From an uncultured Muribaculaceae bacterium (GTDB taxonomy: Bacteria; Bacteroidota; Bacteroidia; Bacteroidales; Muribaculaceae), in NCBI GenBank assembly GCA_958439725.1, contig CAUBWJ010000004.1:41415-105414 (forward strand): a stretch of DNA of 64,000 bases, read 5' to 3'. Below are positions 32,516 to 42,797 of the stretch, piece after piece (positions within the stretch are counted from its first letter, which is position 1; each line of letters begins with the position of its first letter). The position numbers were made by a program, and so were the translations under genes. The notes beneath the pieces are model-generated. The model saw only the letters and a program-made list of their open reading frames with translations, did no database searches and had not been told where the DNA came from.

Positions 32516-32586
32516 AATGATTATTCCGGGCGCCTGAAAAGGCTTCGGCCATATAGGGAAAAGTAACCATGCTAAACTGATAAACC

Positions 32587-34152
32587 ATGAAGCTTAAAAC
32601 ACCTTGTTTCGCTGCCGCCGTGGCAGGAATCGTTCCTGTGGCGGCTCTGGCCTCGCAGCCCGACGCCAGGCCCAACATCCTGTTTATACTCAGTGACGAC
32701 CACACTTCGCAGACGTGGGGAATATATGGCGGCCATCTTGCCGACTATGCCCGCACCGACAATATCCAGCGCCTTGCACGCGAGGGAGTGACGCTCGACA
32801 ACTGTTACTGCACCAACTCCATATCCACGCCGAGCCGCGCCACGATACTCACAGGCCGCTACAGTCACAACAACGGCGTGTACACGCTTTCCGACACTCT
32901 CGACACCTCTCTGCCCACCATAGCCAAGACCCTGCAGAACGCCGGCTACCGCACCGCGCTCGTGGGCAAATGGCATCTCGGCTCGCAGCCGCAGGGCTTC
33001 GATTATTATTCTGTGTTCCACGACCAGGGGGAATACCGCGACCCCACCTTCCAGGACAGCGACCGTCCGTGGCCGGGCAATATCAATTACGGTATGCGCG
33101 TGCGCGGATTCTCCACCGATATCGTCACCGACAAGACCATCGACTGGATAAAGAAGAACAAGGACAGCGGCGAGCCCTTCCTGATGTGCTGTCATTTCAA
33201 GGCCACGCATGAGCCGTATGATTTCCCCGAGCGCATGCGCCATCTCTACGACGGCGTGGTGTTTCCCGAACCCGAGAACATGCTTGACAAGGGTCCGGAG
33301 ACAAACGGCCGCACATTCCGCGGGCAGCCTCTTGAAGAAATAGCGCGCCGCTGGGGGGTGGCTTCGGCCGATCCCGACAAGTGGTGGTGCCGCTACCCCG
33401 AACTGCCATTCTCTGTGAAGGGTATGGCTCCGGTGCCCGCGCGCAAGGCCATTTACCAGAAACTCATATGCGACTATCTGCGCTGCGCCGCCACGGTCGA
33501 TGACAATATAGGCCGTCTGCTTGACGCTCTCGACGAGATGGGCCTTGCCGACAACACCATTGTGGTCTATGTGGCCGACCAGGGTTATTTTCTGGGCGAG
33601 CACGGCTTTTTCGACAAACGTATGTTCTACGAGGAGGCCGCCCGCATGCCTTTCGTGATACGCTATCCGCGCGAGATTCCGGCCGGCAAGCGCAATGCCG
33701 ACCTGATTCAGAACGTGGACTTCGCCGCCACGCTGGCCGACTATGCCGGGGTCGAGCCGCCCGAAGGTTCGCAGGGACGCAGCTTCAGGGCGAATCTGCG
33801 CGGCGACACCCCCGACGACTGGCGCAAGAGCATCTATTACCGCTACTGGACGCACCACGACATACGTCCGGCCCACATAGGCGTGCGCACCGACCGCTAC
33901 AAGCTGATGTTTCTCTACGGCGACCCGCTGACGATGACCGGATCGGACGCCACGCCCACCGAGCCGTCGTGGGAATTCTACGACCTGCAGGCCGACCCGA
34001 AAGAGAATCATAACCTCTACGGCGACAAGGCTTACCAGAACGTGATAGACAAGATGAAGAAAGAGATGCTGCGCCTGCGCGAGGCCACCGGCGACACCGA
34101 CGCCGCCTCGGCGCGGATGCAGTCGATACTCAAGGCCGAGGGCCTGAAATAA
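32587..34152 (+). CDS. Secreted sulfatase
   Basis: The 521-residue enzyme has a signal peptide ending near AALAS. The formylglycine motif is STPSRATILTG with Ser80, and metal ligands are ILSDDHTSQ (D37, D38) and VADQGYFLGEHG. The LVGKWHLG block is intact. The family resembles S1 sulfatases acting on N-acetylglucosamine or galactose sulfates, but the exact substrate is not readable. It is followed after 36 bp by a GH2 beta-galactosidase, so the two probably remove sulfate and galactose from the same glycan. Confidence 0.93.
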   Translation: MKLKTPCFAAAVAGIVPVAALASQPDARPNILFILSDDHTSQTWGIYGGHLADYARTDNIQRLAREGVTLDNCYCTNSISTPSRATILTGRYSHNNGVYTLSDTLDTSLPTIAKTLQNAGYRTALVGKWHLGSQPQGFDYYSVFHDQGEYRDPTFQDSDRPWPGNINYGMRVRGFSTDIVTDKTIDWIKKNKDSGEPFLMCCHFKATHEPYDFPERMRHLYDGVVFPEPENMLDKGPETNGRTFRGQPLEEIARRWGVASADPDKWWCRYPELPFSVKGMAPVPARKAIYQKLICDYLRCAATVDDNIGRLLDALDEMGLADNTIVVYVADQGYFLGEHGFFDKRMFYEEAARMPFVIRYPREIPAGKRNADLIQNVDFAATLADYAGVEPPEGSQGRSFRANLRGDTPDDWRKSIYYRYWTHHDIRPAHIGVRTDRYKLMFLYGDPLTMTGSDATPTEPSWEFYDLQADPKENHNLYGDKAYQNVIDKMKKEMLRLREATGDTDAASARMQSILKAEGLK

Positions 34153-34188
34153 GCGTACCCGCTAACAAATACTTAAAACGATATATTT

Positions 34189-37100
34189 ATGAAAAGAACA
34201 TTGACAGGAGCCATACTTCTGGCCACAGGAGCCTGGAGCCTTATGGCGGCCTCGCCAGAACCGTCGGCAAACTTGCCTTACTGGAAGGATATCCAGACGG
34301 TGGAAGTAAACAAAGAGAAGCCGCGCACGGCGTTCACCTCCTTCGATAGCCGCCAGCAGGCGCTCAAGGCCAGGATGGAGGACAGCCCTTATCGCAAGTC
34401 GCTAAACGGCGAGTGGGATTTCTACTACGTCGACGGCTATAAAGACCTCCCCGCAGGTATAGAGCAGCCGGGTGCAAACGCCGCCTGGAAGAAGATAAAA
34501 GTACCCGGCAACTGGGAAGTGCAGGGCTACGGCACGGCGATCTACACCAACCACGGCTATGAGTTCAAGCCCCGCAATCCGCGTCCGCCGGAATTGCCCG
34601 AGGCCAATCCCGTGGGCGTTTACCGCCGCACGTTCGAGGTTCCGGCCGACTGGGACGGACGCGATGTGTACCTGAGCATAGACGGCGCCAAATCCGGTGT
34701 CTACGTATATGTGAACGGTAAGGAAGTGGGCTATAACGAGGATTCCAAGAACACCGCGGAGTTCAAGCTCAACAAGTATATCCATCCGGGCGAGAATACC
34801 CTCGTGCTGAAGATTTTCCGCTGGAGCACAGGCTCTTATCTCGAGTGCCAGGATTTCTGGCGCATGAGCGGCATAGAGCGCGACGTGTTCCTGTTCTCGC
34901 AGCCCGATACGCATATAAGCGACTTCCATGTGGTGTCTACTCTCGACGACACCTACCGCAACGGCGAGTTCCGGCTCGATGTGGACGTGGAGGATGCCTC
35001 CAATTCCACCGTGGCCTACGAGCTTGTGGCACCCGACGGCGCTACCGTGGCCTCAGGCGAAGGCAAGGCCCAGGCCGGAAAGGATGTGAAATTCTCGGCC
35101 ACTGTAAAGGATGTGGCAACCTGGACATCCGAGGCTCCTAATCTCTACCGCCTTCTCATCACGCTTAAAAACGGAGCCGGAGAGGTTACGGAGGTGGTTC
35201 CCTACAATGTCGGTTTCCGCCGCTTCGAGATAAAGGAAAACGGCGAAAAGAGCGAGAAAGGAATGCCATACGTGTGCTTCTTTGTCAACGGCCAGCCCAT
35301 AAAGCTCAAGGGCGTGAATATCCACGAGCACAACCCCGAGACCGGCCACTACATGACCGAGGAACTCATGCGCAAGGACTTCGAGCTGATGAAGCAGAAC
35401 AACATAAACACCGTGCGCCTCTGCCACTATCCGCAGACCAACAAGTTCTATGACCTCTGCGACGAATACGGACTGTATGTGTATGACGAGGCCAACATCG
35501 AAAGCCACGGCATGTACTACGACTTGCGCAAGGGCGGCTCGCTCGGCAACAACCCCGAATGGCTCAAGCCCCACATGTACCGCACCGAAAACATGTATGA
35601 GCGCAACAAGAATCATCCTTCGGTGGCCATCTGGTCGCTCGGCAACGAAGCGGGCAACGGCTACAACTTCTACAATACTTACCTCTATCTGAAGGAGAAG
35701 GAAAAAGACGGCATGAACCGTCCGGTGAACTACGAGCGCGCCCTCTGGGAATGGAACACCGACATGTATGTGCCGCAGTATGTGAGCGCCGCATGGCTGG
35801 AGCAGACGGGCCGTCAGGGCAGTGACCGTCCGATAGTGCCTTCGGAATATTCCCACGCCATGGGCAATTCAAACGGTAATCTCGCCGCACAGTGGAAGGC
35901 CATCAACGCCTATCCCAACCTGCAGGGCGGATATATATGGGACTGGGTGGACCAGGGTCTGCTGCAGTTCGATGCCGAGGGACGTCCGTTCTGGGCCTAC
36001 GGAGGCGACTTCGGCGTGAATATGCCCAGCGACGGCAATTTCCTCTGCAACGGCCTCGTGGCTCCCGACCGCACGCCGCATCCGGCTATGGCCGAAGTGC
36101 ACTATGCGCTGAGCGATGTCGGCATCACGGCCGTTAACCCGGTACAGGGTCTTTTCGAGGTTAAAAACCGCTTCTATTTCACCAATCTTGACAAATACCG
36201 TATAGACTATGTGATAAAGGCCAACGGCCAGACCGTGAGAAAGGGTTCGGAGACAATGGCTCTCGCTCCGCAGGCATCAGGCGAGCTCAAGGTGAACGTG
36301 AGCGGCCTTCAGCCCAAACCCGAGACTGAATATTTCATCACTTTCAATGTGGTGACAACGCAGGCCACACCGCTCGTCCCCGCCGGACACGTGATAGCCA
36401 CCGAGCAGTTCAAGCTCCCCGTGGAGTCGCTGCCCGCCACCGCACATGTGGGAAAGGGAGGCAAGCTTACCGTAGAGGAGTCGGGCAACGACGTGATTGT
36501 GAAATCGCCCTCGGTGCAGTTTGTGTTTGACAAGGCAGCGGGCATGGTGACATCGTATAAGATTGGAGGCACCGAATATTTCAAGGACGGCTTCGGCATC
36601 CAGCCCAACTTCTGGCGCGCTCCGACCGACAACGACTACGGCAACGGCGCTCCGCTGCGAGAGCAGGTGTGGAAGCAGTCGAGCCGCAATTTCAAGGTGG
36701 TCGACGTGACAACCAGGCATGAAGGCAACGACGTGGTGCTTACCGCCGACTATCTGCTTGCCGCCGGTAACCTATATATCGCATCCTACACCATCAGTCC
36801 CGACGGACGCGTGAAGGCCGACTATACTTTCAGCTCCACCGACATGGAGGCAGCCCCCGTGGAGGCTTCCGAGGCCGCTCTCACGGCCACATTCACTCCC
36901 GGACAGGCAGAGGCCCGTCAGGCAGCGTCGAAGCTGGTGGTTCCGCGTATAGGCGTGCGCTTCCGTCTGCCGGCCGATATGAACCGCGTGGAATACTTCG
37001 GCCGCGGGCCCGGCGAGAACTACATTGACCGCAGCGCAGGCAATTTCATAGACCTCTACAAGACTACGGCCGAGGATATGTATACCGGCAATTACGTGCG

Positions 37101-37503
37101 TCCGCAGGAAAACGGCCACCGCACCGACACCCGCTACGTGAAGCTGCAGCGCAAGAACGGCAAGGGTATCATGGTGAAGGCCGACAATACCATCGGTTTC
37201 AACGCCCTGCGCAATTCAGTGGAGGATTTCGATGCCGAGGAGGCGGTGAACCGTCCCCGCCAGTGGAATAATTTCACTCCCGAGGAAGTGGCCAACCACA
37301 ACGAGGAGTATGCGAAGAACCGCCTGTCGCGCAACACGCATATCAACGACATCACTCCCCGCGATTTCGTGGAGGTGTGCGTGGACATGAAGATGGAAGG
37401 CGTGGCCGGCTACGACAGCTGGGGCGACCGTCCGCTGCCGGAGCATACGCTTCCCGCCAACCGCGAGTATAAGTGGGGCTTTACGCTGATTCCGCTGAAA
37501 TAA
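34189..37503 (+). CDS. GH2 beta-galactosidase, LacZ-type, secreted
   Basis: The 1104-residue protein starts with a signal peptide (MKRTLTGAILLATGAWSLMA). Domains in order are the GH2 sugar-binding domain (about 60-230), an immunoglobulin-like domain, the TIM barrel (about 330-640), a further beta domain and the C-terminal small-chain domain (about 800-1100). The acid/base is E487 in WSLGNEAG and the nucleophile is E553 in VPSEYSHAMGNS. Both match LacZ. It is co-oriented with the upstream sulfatase and likely periplasmic. No SusC/SusD pair or regulator is next to it, so this looks like a minimal glycan-processing pair. Confidence 0.95.
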   Translation: MKRTLTGAILLATGAWSLMAASPEPSANLPYWKDIQTVEVNKEKPRTAFTSFDSRQQALKARMEDSPYRKSLNGEWDFYYVDGYKDLPAGIEQPGANAAWKKIKVPGNWEVQGYGTAIYTNHGYEFKPRNPRPPELPEANPVGVYRRTFEVPADWDGRDVYLSIDGAKSGVYVYVNGKEVGYNEDSKNTAEFKLNKYIHPGENTLVLKIFRWSTGSYLECQDFWRMSGIERDVFLFSQPDTHISDFHVVSTLDDTYRNGEFRLDVDVEDASNSTVAYELVAPDGATVASGEGKAQAGKDVKFSATVKDVATWTSEAPNLYRLLITLKNGAGEVTEVVPYNVGFRRFEIKENGEKSEKGMPYVCFFVNGQPIKLKGVNIHEHNPETGHYMTEELMRKDFELMKQNNINTVRLCHYPQTNKFYDLCDEYGLYVYDEANIESHGMYYDLRKGGSLGNNPEWLKPHMYRTENMYERNKNHPSVAIWSLGNEAGNGYNFYNTYLYLKEKEKDGMNRPVNYERALWEWNTDMYVPQYVSAAWLEQTGRQGSDRPIVPSEYSHAMGNSNGNLAAQWKAINAYPNLQGGYIWDWVDQGLLQFDAEGRPFWAYGGDFGVNMPSDGNFLCNGLVAPDRTPHPAMAEVHYALSDVGITAVNPVQGLFEVKNRFYFTNLDKYRIDYVIKANGQTVRKGSETMALAPQASGELKVNVSGLQPKPETEYFITFNVVTTQATPLVPAGHVIATEQFKLPVESLPATAHVGKGGKLTVEESGNDVIVKSPSVQFVFDKAAGMVTSYKIGGTEYFKDGFGIQPNFWRAPTDNDYGNGAPLREQVWKQSSRNFKVVDVTTRHEGNDVVLTADYLLAAGNLYIASYTISPDGRVKADYTFSSTDMEAAPVEASEAALTATFTPGQAEARQAASKLVVPRIGVRFRLPADMNRVEYFGRGPGENYIDRSAGNFIDLYKTTAEDMYTGNYVRPQENGHRTDTRYVKLQRKNGKGIMVKADNTIGFNALRNSVEDFDAEEAVNRPRQWNNFTPEEVANHNEEYAKNRLSRNTHINDITPRDFVEVCVDMKMEGVAGYDSWGDRPLPEHTLPANREYKWGFTLIPLK

Positions 37504-37529
37504 ATCCCTCTACCCGATGTAAAACAAAA

Positions 37530-37583
37530 TACCGGCAGCATTATTGCGAGTGAGTGTGGTTATGCTTACTTTTGCTGCCGGTA
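37530..37583 (+). promoter_or_regulatory. Promoter enclosed by an 11-bp inverted repeat, upstream of cysteine desulfidase
   Basis: ATTG at 37543-37546, a 20-bp spacer and TACTTTTG at 37567-37574 form a good promoter 30 bp before the gene. Perfect 11-bp arms (TACCGGCAGCA at 37530-37540, TGCTGCCGGTA at 37573-37583) bracket it. The arms could be an operator or part of a terminator for the upstream GH2 gene, although no T-tract follows. Confidence 0.6.
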
Positions 37584-37603
37584 AATCAAAGCTTTGACAA
37601 GAT

Positions 37604-38884
37604 ATGCTTAACAAAGACCTCAGAGAAAAAATAATAGCGCTGATAAAAAAGGAGGTGGTTCCGGCCGTAGGATGTACGGAGCCGGTGGCCGTGGCGCTTG
37701 CCGTGGCCAAGGCGACCGGCCTTCTGGGCTGCGAGCCTGAAAGAATAGAAGCGCGCCTTAGCGGCAATATGCTGAAAAACGCCATGGGCGTGGGTATTCC
37801 CGGCACCGGCATGATAGGTCTGCCGATAGCCATGGCGCTCGGCGCTTTGATAGGCGATGCCGAAAAAGGTCTGGAGGTGCTCGCTGACGTGACGCCGGAA
37901 GCGGTGGAGCGCGGCAAAGAGTTTATCTCGCGAGGCCGCATAGGAATCGCTCTCGAGCCTGACGCGCCCTCGAAGCTTTACGTGGACATAGTGGTGAAGG
38001 CAGGCCCGCGCTCCGCCCGCGCCGTCATCTCGGTGTCGCACACCAATTTCATACGCCTTGAGCGCGATGGAGAGATTCTGCTCAACGTGGCCTCCAAAGG
38101 CGATGCCGTGGAGGAATCGGACGAGCTTCCGCTGAATATGGCCATGATTTACGAGTTTGCCACCGAGACACCCGTGGGCGAGCTTGATTTCATACTCGAG
38201 GCTAAGCGGCTCAACCAGGCGGCCTCAAAGCTGGCTCTGGAAAACGACTACGGGCACGCACTCGGCGCCACGATAAGAAAGTATGGAATGAAGTTCTACG
38301 GCGACACGCCCGTGGAGCACATGATTTCTTATACGTCGGCGGCCTGCGATGCGCGAATGGGTGGAGCCAAGGTAGCCGTGATGTCAAATTCGGGAAGCGG
38401 AAATCAGGGCATAACCGCCACCATGCCTGTGGTAAGCTTTGCCGAGGACATGCACGCCGACGAGGAGCATACGGTACGCGCGCTCATTCTGAGCCATCTT
38501 ACGAGCATATATATCAAGCAGAGCCTGGGACGTCTGTCGGCGCTGTGCGGCTGCGTGGTTGCTTCCACCGGAGCGTCGGGCGCGCTGGTTTACCTGATGG
38601 GAGGCGACTATATGCAGATATGTTCTGCCATAAAGAATATGGTGGCCAACCTCACGGGCATGATCTGCGACGGAGCGAAGCCGTCGTGCGCTCTGAAAAT
38701 CTCATCGGGCGTGACCACAGCAATGATGTCGGCCATGCTTGCCATGAGCGGGAAGTGTGTCACTTCCGCCGAGGGAATTGTGAGCGATGACGTGGACGTT
38801 ACAATCCATAATCTCACTTCCATAGGCCGCGAGGCAATGACCGAGACTGACCGCCTCGTGTTGAAGATAATGACGTCGAAATAA
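37604..38884 (+). CDS. L-cysteine desulfidase family protein (UPF0597/SDH-alpha-like)
   Basis: The 426-residue protein belongs to the family of [4Fe-4S] L-cysteine desulfidases and serine-dehydratase-alpha-like enzymes. It has the N-terminal Cys in VVPAVGCTEPVAVALA and the Gly-rich NSGSGNQGITATMPV block, and later conserved Cys in SALCGCVVAST and MICDGAKPSCALK. These enzymes split cysteine to pyruvate, ammonia and sulfide, a possible source of gut hydrogen sulfide. The gene stands alone with its own promoter and terminator. Serine or another amino acid as substrate is possible. Confidence 0.88.
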   Translation: MLNKDLREKIIALIKKEVVPAVGCTEPVAVALAVAKATGLLGCEPERIEARLSGNMLKNAMGVGIPGTGMIGLPIAMALGALIGDAEKGLEVLADVTPEAVERGKEFISRGRIGIALEPDAPSKLYVDIVVKAGPRSARAVISVSHTNFIRLERDGEILLNVASKGDAVEESDELPLNMAMIYEFATETPVGELDFILEAKRLNQAASKLALENDYGHALGATIRKYGMKFYGDTPVEHMISYTSAACDARMGGAKVAVMSNSGSGNQGITATMPVVSFAEDMHADEEHTVRALILSHLTSIYIKQSLGRLSALCGCVVASTGASGALVYLMGGDYMQICSAIKNMVANLTGMICDGAKPSCALKISSGVTTAMMSAMLAMSGKCVTSAEGIVSDDVDVTIHNLTSIGREAMTETDRLVLKIMTSK

Positions 38885-38916
38885 TCTCTGGGAACGGGAG
38901 TATAGTCTCGCTGCAT

Positions 38917-38961
38917 AAAACAGATGGTGTGCCGGATTTGTCCGATACACCATCTGTTTTT
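38917..38961 (+). terminator. Terminator after cysteine desulfidase
   Basis: Perfect 14-bp arms AAAACAGATGGTGT (38917-38930) and ACACCATCTGTTTT (38947-38960) are followed by a further T. It lies 33 bp after the stop and could also act on the other strand. Confidence 0.88.
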
Positions 38962-39030
38962 CGTAGTTATTGCCGTGCGGGGCTTATGACGCAGCCTGTC
39001 AGAGCGGACGGGATGGGGGGCCGGTAACGG

Positions 39031-39255
39031 TCATTTATGGCGGGTCCAGTTTACGAGGTCGGGCGACGAGAAGCAGTCAAGACGGGTCTGCTTCTCATAT
39101 ACGTCGCTGCATGTGGGATATATGAAGTAGCGGTTACCGTAAATCACCGCTTCGGGGTCGGCATACCAAGCGGTATCAATGGGGTTGACGGCACTTGCGG
39201 TCATGGAGGCGGCTGAAATGATAGCAGCCGCGGCAATGGGGCGGATTAGGCTCAT
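39031..39255 (-). pseudogene. Truncated GH43-family glycosidase, N-terminal stub
   Basis: The 74-residue frame keeps a signal peptide (MSLIRPIAAAAIISAASMTA) and then PIDTAWYADPEAVIYGNRY and CFSSPDLVNWTRH. This is the beginning of a GH43 five-bladed propeller, including the Asp of blade one (ADPEA). A GH43 enzyme needs about 300 residues, but the frame stops here and the downstream sequence runs into the terminator of the cysteine desulfidase gene without further homology. It is read as the remains of a deleted arabinosidase/xylosidase gene. A short expressed secreted peptide cannot be excluded. Confidence 0.7.
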
Positions 39256-39282
39256 GAGTTAAAGGCTTTTTGAGTGCTGCCG

Positions 39283-40968
<1,686 letters not shown>

Positions 40969-41019
40969 AGGTCGGAAAAAGTGGTTTTAAGGTTAAAAAC
41001 GAGGAGGGAACGAAGCGGC

Positions 41020-41583
41020 TCAGCGCTTGCGCGGGGCATACTTCACGGGATAGTCGCAGCGTGTGCGTCCATCTATAATATTGCGGAGCTTGCTCTTGAT
41101 GAGCTGCTTGCGTATGGGCGAGATGTGGTCGATGTAGAGGCGCCCCTCGAGGTGGTCGCACTCGTGCTGGACCACACGGGCCAGGAATCCGGATATTTCC
41201 TCGGAGCGGGAGTTGCCGTCGAGATCAGTCCAGGAGAGGCGTATGTGTTCCACACGGGGCACGTTTTCCGACAGTCCGGGGAGGCTGAGGCATCCCTCGG
41301 CGCGTGAGATGCGGTCGCCGTCGAGCACCTCTATCACGGGGTTGATGAGCTCGAAGCGGCGTCCGGCGCATTCGGGAAAGCTGTCGGCGAGAGGATCGGC
41401 GTCAATCACCACCAGCCGTATGTTGCGGCCAATCTGGGGGGCGGCGAGGCCCACACCTTCGCTGGCATACATGGTCTCGAACATGTCGGCCACGAGTTCC
41501 CTGAGGCCGGAATCGGCGGTGTCGACGGGCTCGGAGACGTTGCGGAGCACGGGGTGGCCGTAGAGGTATACCGGTAGTTTCAT
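41020..41583 (-). CDS. def: Peptide deformylase
   Basis: The 187-residue metalloenzyme removes the formyl group from new proteins. All three motifs are intact: GVGLAAPQIG (motif 1), EGCLSLPG with the Cys ligand (motif 2) and QHECDHLEG with the two His ligands and catalytic Glu (motif 3). The start codon lies 1 bp after the ruvX stop, so the genes are probably coupled. Confidence 0.96.
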   Translation of the reverse strand: MKLPVYLYGHPVLRNVSEPVDTADSGLRELVADMFETMYASEGVGLAAPQIGRNIRLVVIDADPLADSFPECAGRRFELINPVIEVLDGDRISRAEGCLSLPGLSENVPRVEHIRLSWTDLDGNSRSEEISGFLARVVQHECDHLEGRLYIDHISPIRKQLIKSKLRNIIDGRTRCDYPVKYAPRKR

Positions 41584-41584
41584 A

Positions 41585-42013
41585 TCAGTCAGTTGAGTTG
41601 TATTGCCTGCTTTGCAGGTAGTCGTTGAGAATTATGGTGGCGGCCATGCGGTCCACGGCGTCCTTTGAGCGGCGCTGCATGCGGTGCATGCCGCTGTCGA
41701 TCATTCCGCGGTGGGCGAGAACGGATGTGAACCGCTCGTCGAAGTATTCCACCGGGATTGAGGGGAATGCGGCCCTGAGGCGACCTATGGCTGGCTTGAT
41801 GTAGCGCATCGATTCGGAGGGGTTGCCGCGCATGTCCTTGGGGAGACCTACTATTATTCGGTCGACCGGCTCGGTGGCCGTGTATCCGGCTATAAATTTT
41901 ATGAGTTCAGCCGACGGAACCGTGCAGAGGGCGGTGGCCACGATGCGGAGGGTGTCGGTGACGGCGATGCCACACCGCCGGCGTCCGTAGTCTATGGCCA
42001 GAAGTCGTCCCAT
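41585..42013 (-). CDS. ruvX: RuvX/YqgF-family putative Holliday junction resolvase
   Basis: The 142-residue RNase H-like protein starts GRLLAIDYGRRRCGIAVTD, with the first catalytic Asp, and has IIVGLPKDMRGNPSE and EYFDERFTSVLA. YqgF proteins are required for 16S rRNA 5'-end maturation and were also proposed to resolve Holliday junctions. It sits between the pRiA4b-like gene and def, in a compact minus-strand run. Confidence 0.94.
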   Translation of the reverse strand: MGRLLAIDYGRRRCGIAVTDTLRIVATALCTVPSAELIKFIAGYTATEPVDRIIVGLPKDMRGNPSESMRYIKPAIGRLRAAFPSIPVEYFDERFTSVLAHRGMIDSGMHRMQRRSKDAVDRMAATIILNDYLQSRQYNSTD

Positions 42014-42022
42014 GCGGGCGGA

Positions 42023-42574
42023 TTATTCGAATGTCATTTCATCGAATCCGGCGGCGTCGAATTCGTCGGGCGTGAATTCGTCGGAGCCGTAGAATTCCTC
42101 GTCGATTTCAGGGTCGGCGATGGCTGCGGCTGTCTTGGCGTCGATTTTGGCCTCGAAGTCCTTCATGTCCACAAACTGTGCGGGAGCCTGGCCCATGGAG
42201 AGGGTGCAGAGGGGGTCCTGGAGATGCTTTCCGGGCTCGGTGGTTTTCAGCTCCATGAAGAATGCGCGTTCGGTGAGATAGTCGAACACGAAAATCAGGC
42301 GCTGGCCTTCGTCCTCGATGAAGTCGCTGATTACTGACTCGTCCATGAGGTAGATGTCCTCCGACGAATCGGAACCCATGTCCTCGAGGGTTATTTCCTT
42401 GCCTTTCTCCCAGCCGTTGTCGCAGAGGAAGAATGAGTTCATCTGGCCTTTGTCGTAGCCCACGCAGTCGCAGATGGCATTGCGGAGGCTGAGGAATGTG
42501 GCGTCGGCGTCGATGGCTATTTCACGCTTGAAGTTGTCGACTTCGTCGGAAACTATTCTGAATTTGTAAATCAT
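42023..42574 (-). CDS. pRiA4b ORF-3-like (IS1096/TnpR passenger-type) domain protein
   Basis: The 183-residue acidic protein matches the plasmid pRiA4b ORF-3-like domain: YKFRIVSDEVDNFKREIAID, TFLSLRNAICDCVGYDKGQM and the LIFVFDYLTERAFFMEL strand. The last 40 residues are very Asp/Glu-rich (EIDEEFYGSDEFTPDEFDAA). Despite the family name no transposase is nearby, and chromosomal members next to ruvX are common in Bacteroidales as far as I recall. Function unknown. It heads the run to ruvX and def. Confidence 0.85.
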   Translation of the reverse strand: MIYKFRIVSDEVDNFKREIAIDADATFLSLRNAICDCVGYDKGQMNSFFLCDNGWEKGKEITLEDMGSDSSEDIYLMDESVISDFIEDEGQRLIFVFDYLTERAFFMELKTTEPGKHLQDPLCTLSMGQAPAQFVDMKDFEAKIDAKTAAAIADPEIDEEFYGSDEFTPDEFDAAGFDEMTFE

Positions 42575-42704
42575 AGTGATATATTGTATAAGGAGATTCT
42601 GATATAAGTGTTGCGGGTGCGAAGTTAGTAATTAGACCGCTAATGGTAAATATGTGGAATAACAAATTTACAAGAAAATTGTGGGAAGTGGAGGAGAGAG
42701 GGCC

Positions 42705-42746
42705 AAAAAACAGACGGTATGTCAAAACTGGAATTTTGACATACCG
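42705..42746 (-). terminator. Terminator of the spt gene
   Basis: Perfect 13-bp arms (42715-42727 and 42734-42746, CGGTATGTCAAAA and its complement) are followed on the minus strand by TCTGTTTTTT. It lies about 50 bp past the spt stop. Confidence 0.88.
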
Positions 42747-42797
42747 CCGTCAGTGGGGTATGTGACGCTCCGGATGGAGCGGTGGATTGACTGTGTA

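Noticed and set aside
42023..42574. Transposon-associated gene suggested by the pRiA4b/IS1096 family name
   Set aside because: No transposase, terminal repeat or composition shift surrounds it, and it is in a tight run with ruvX and def. The family name reflects history rather than mobility here.
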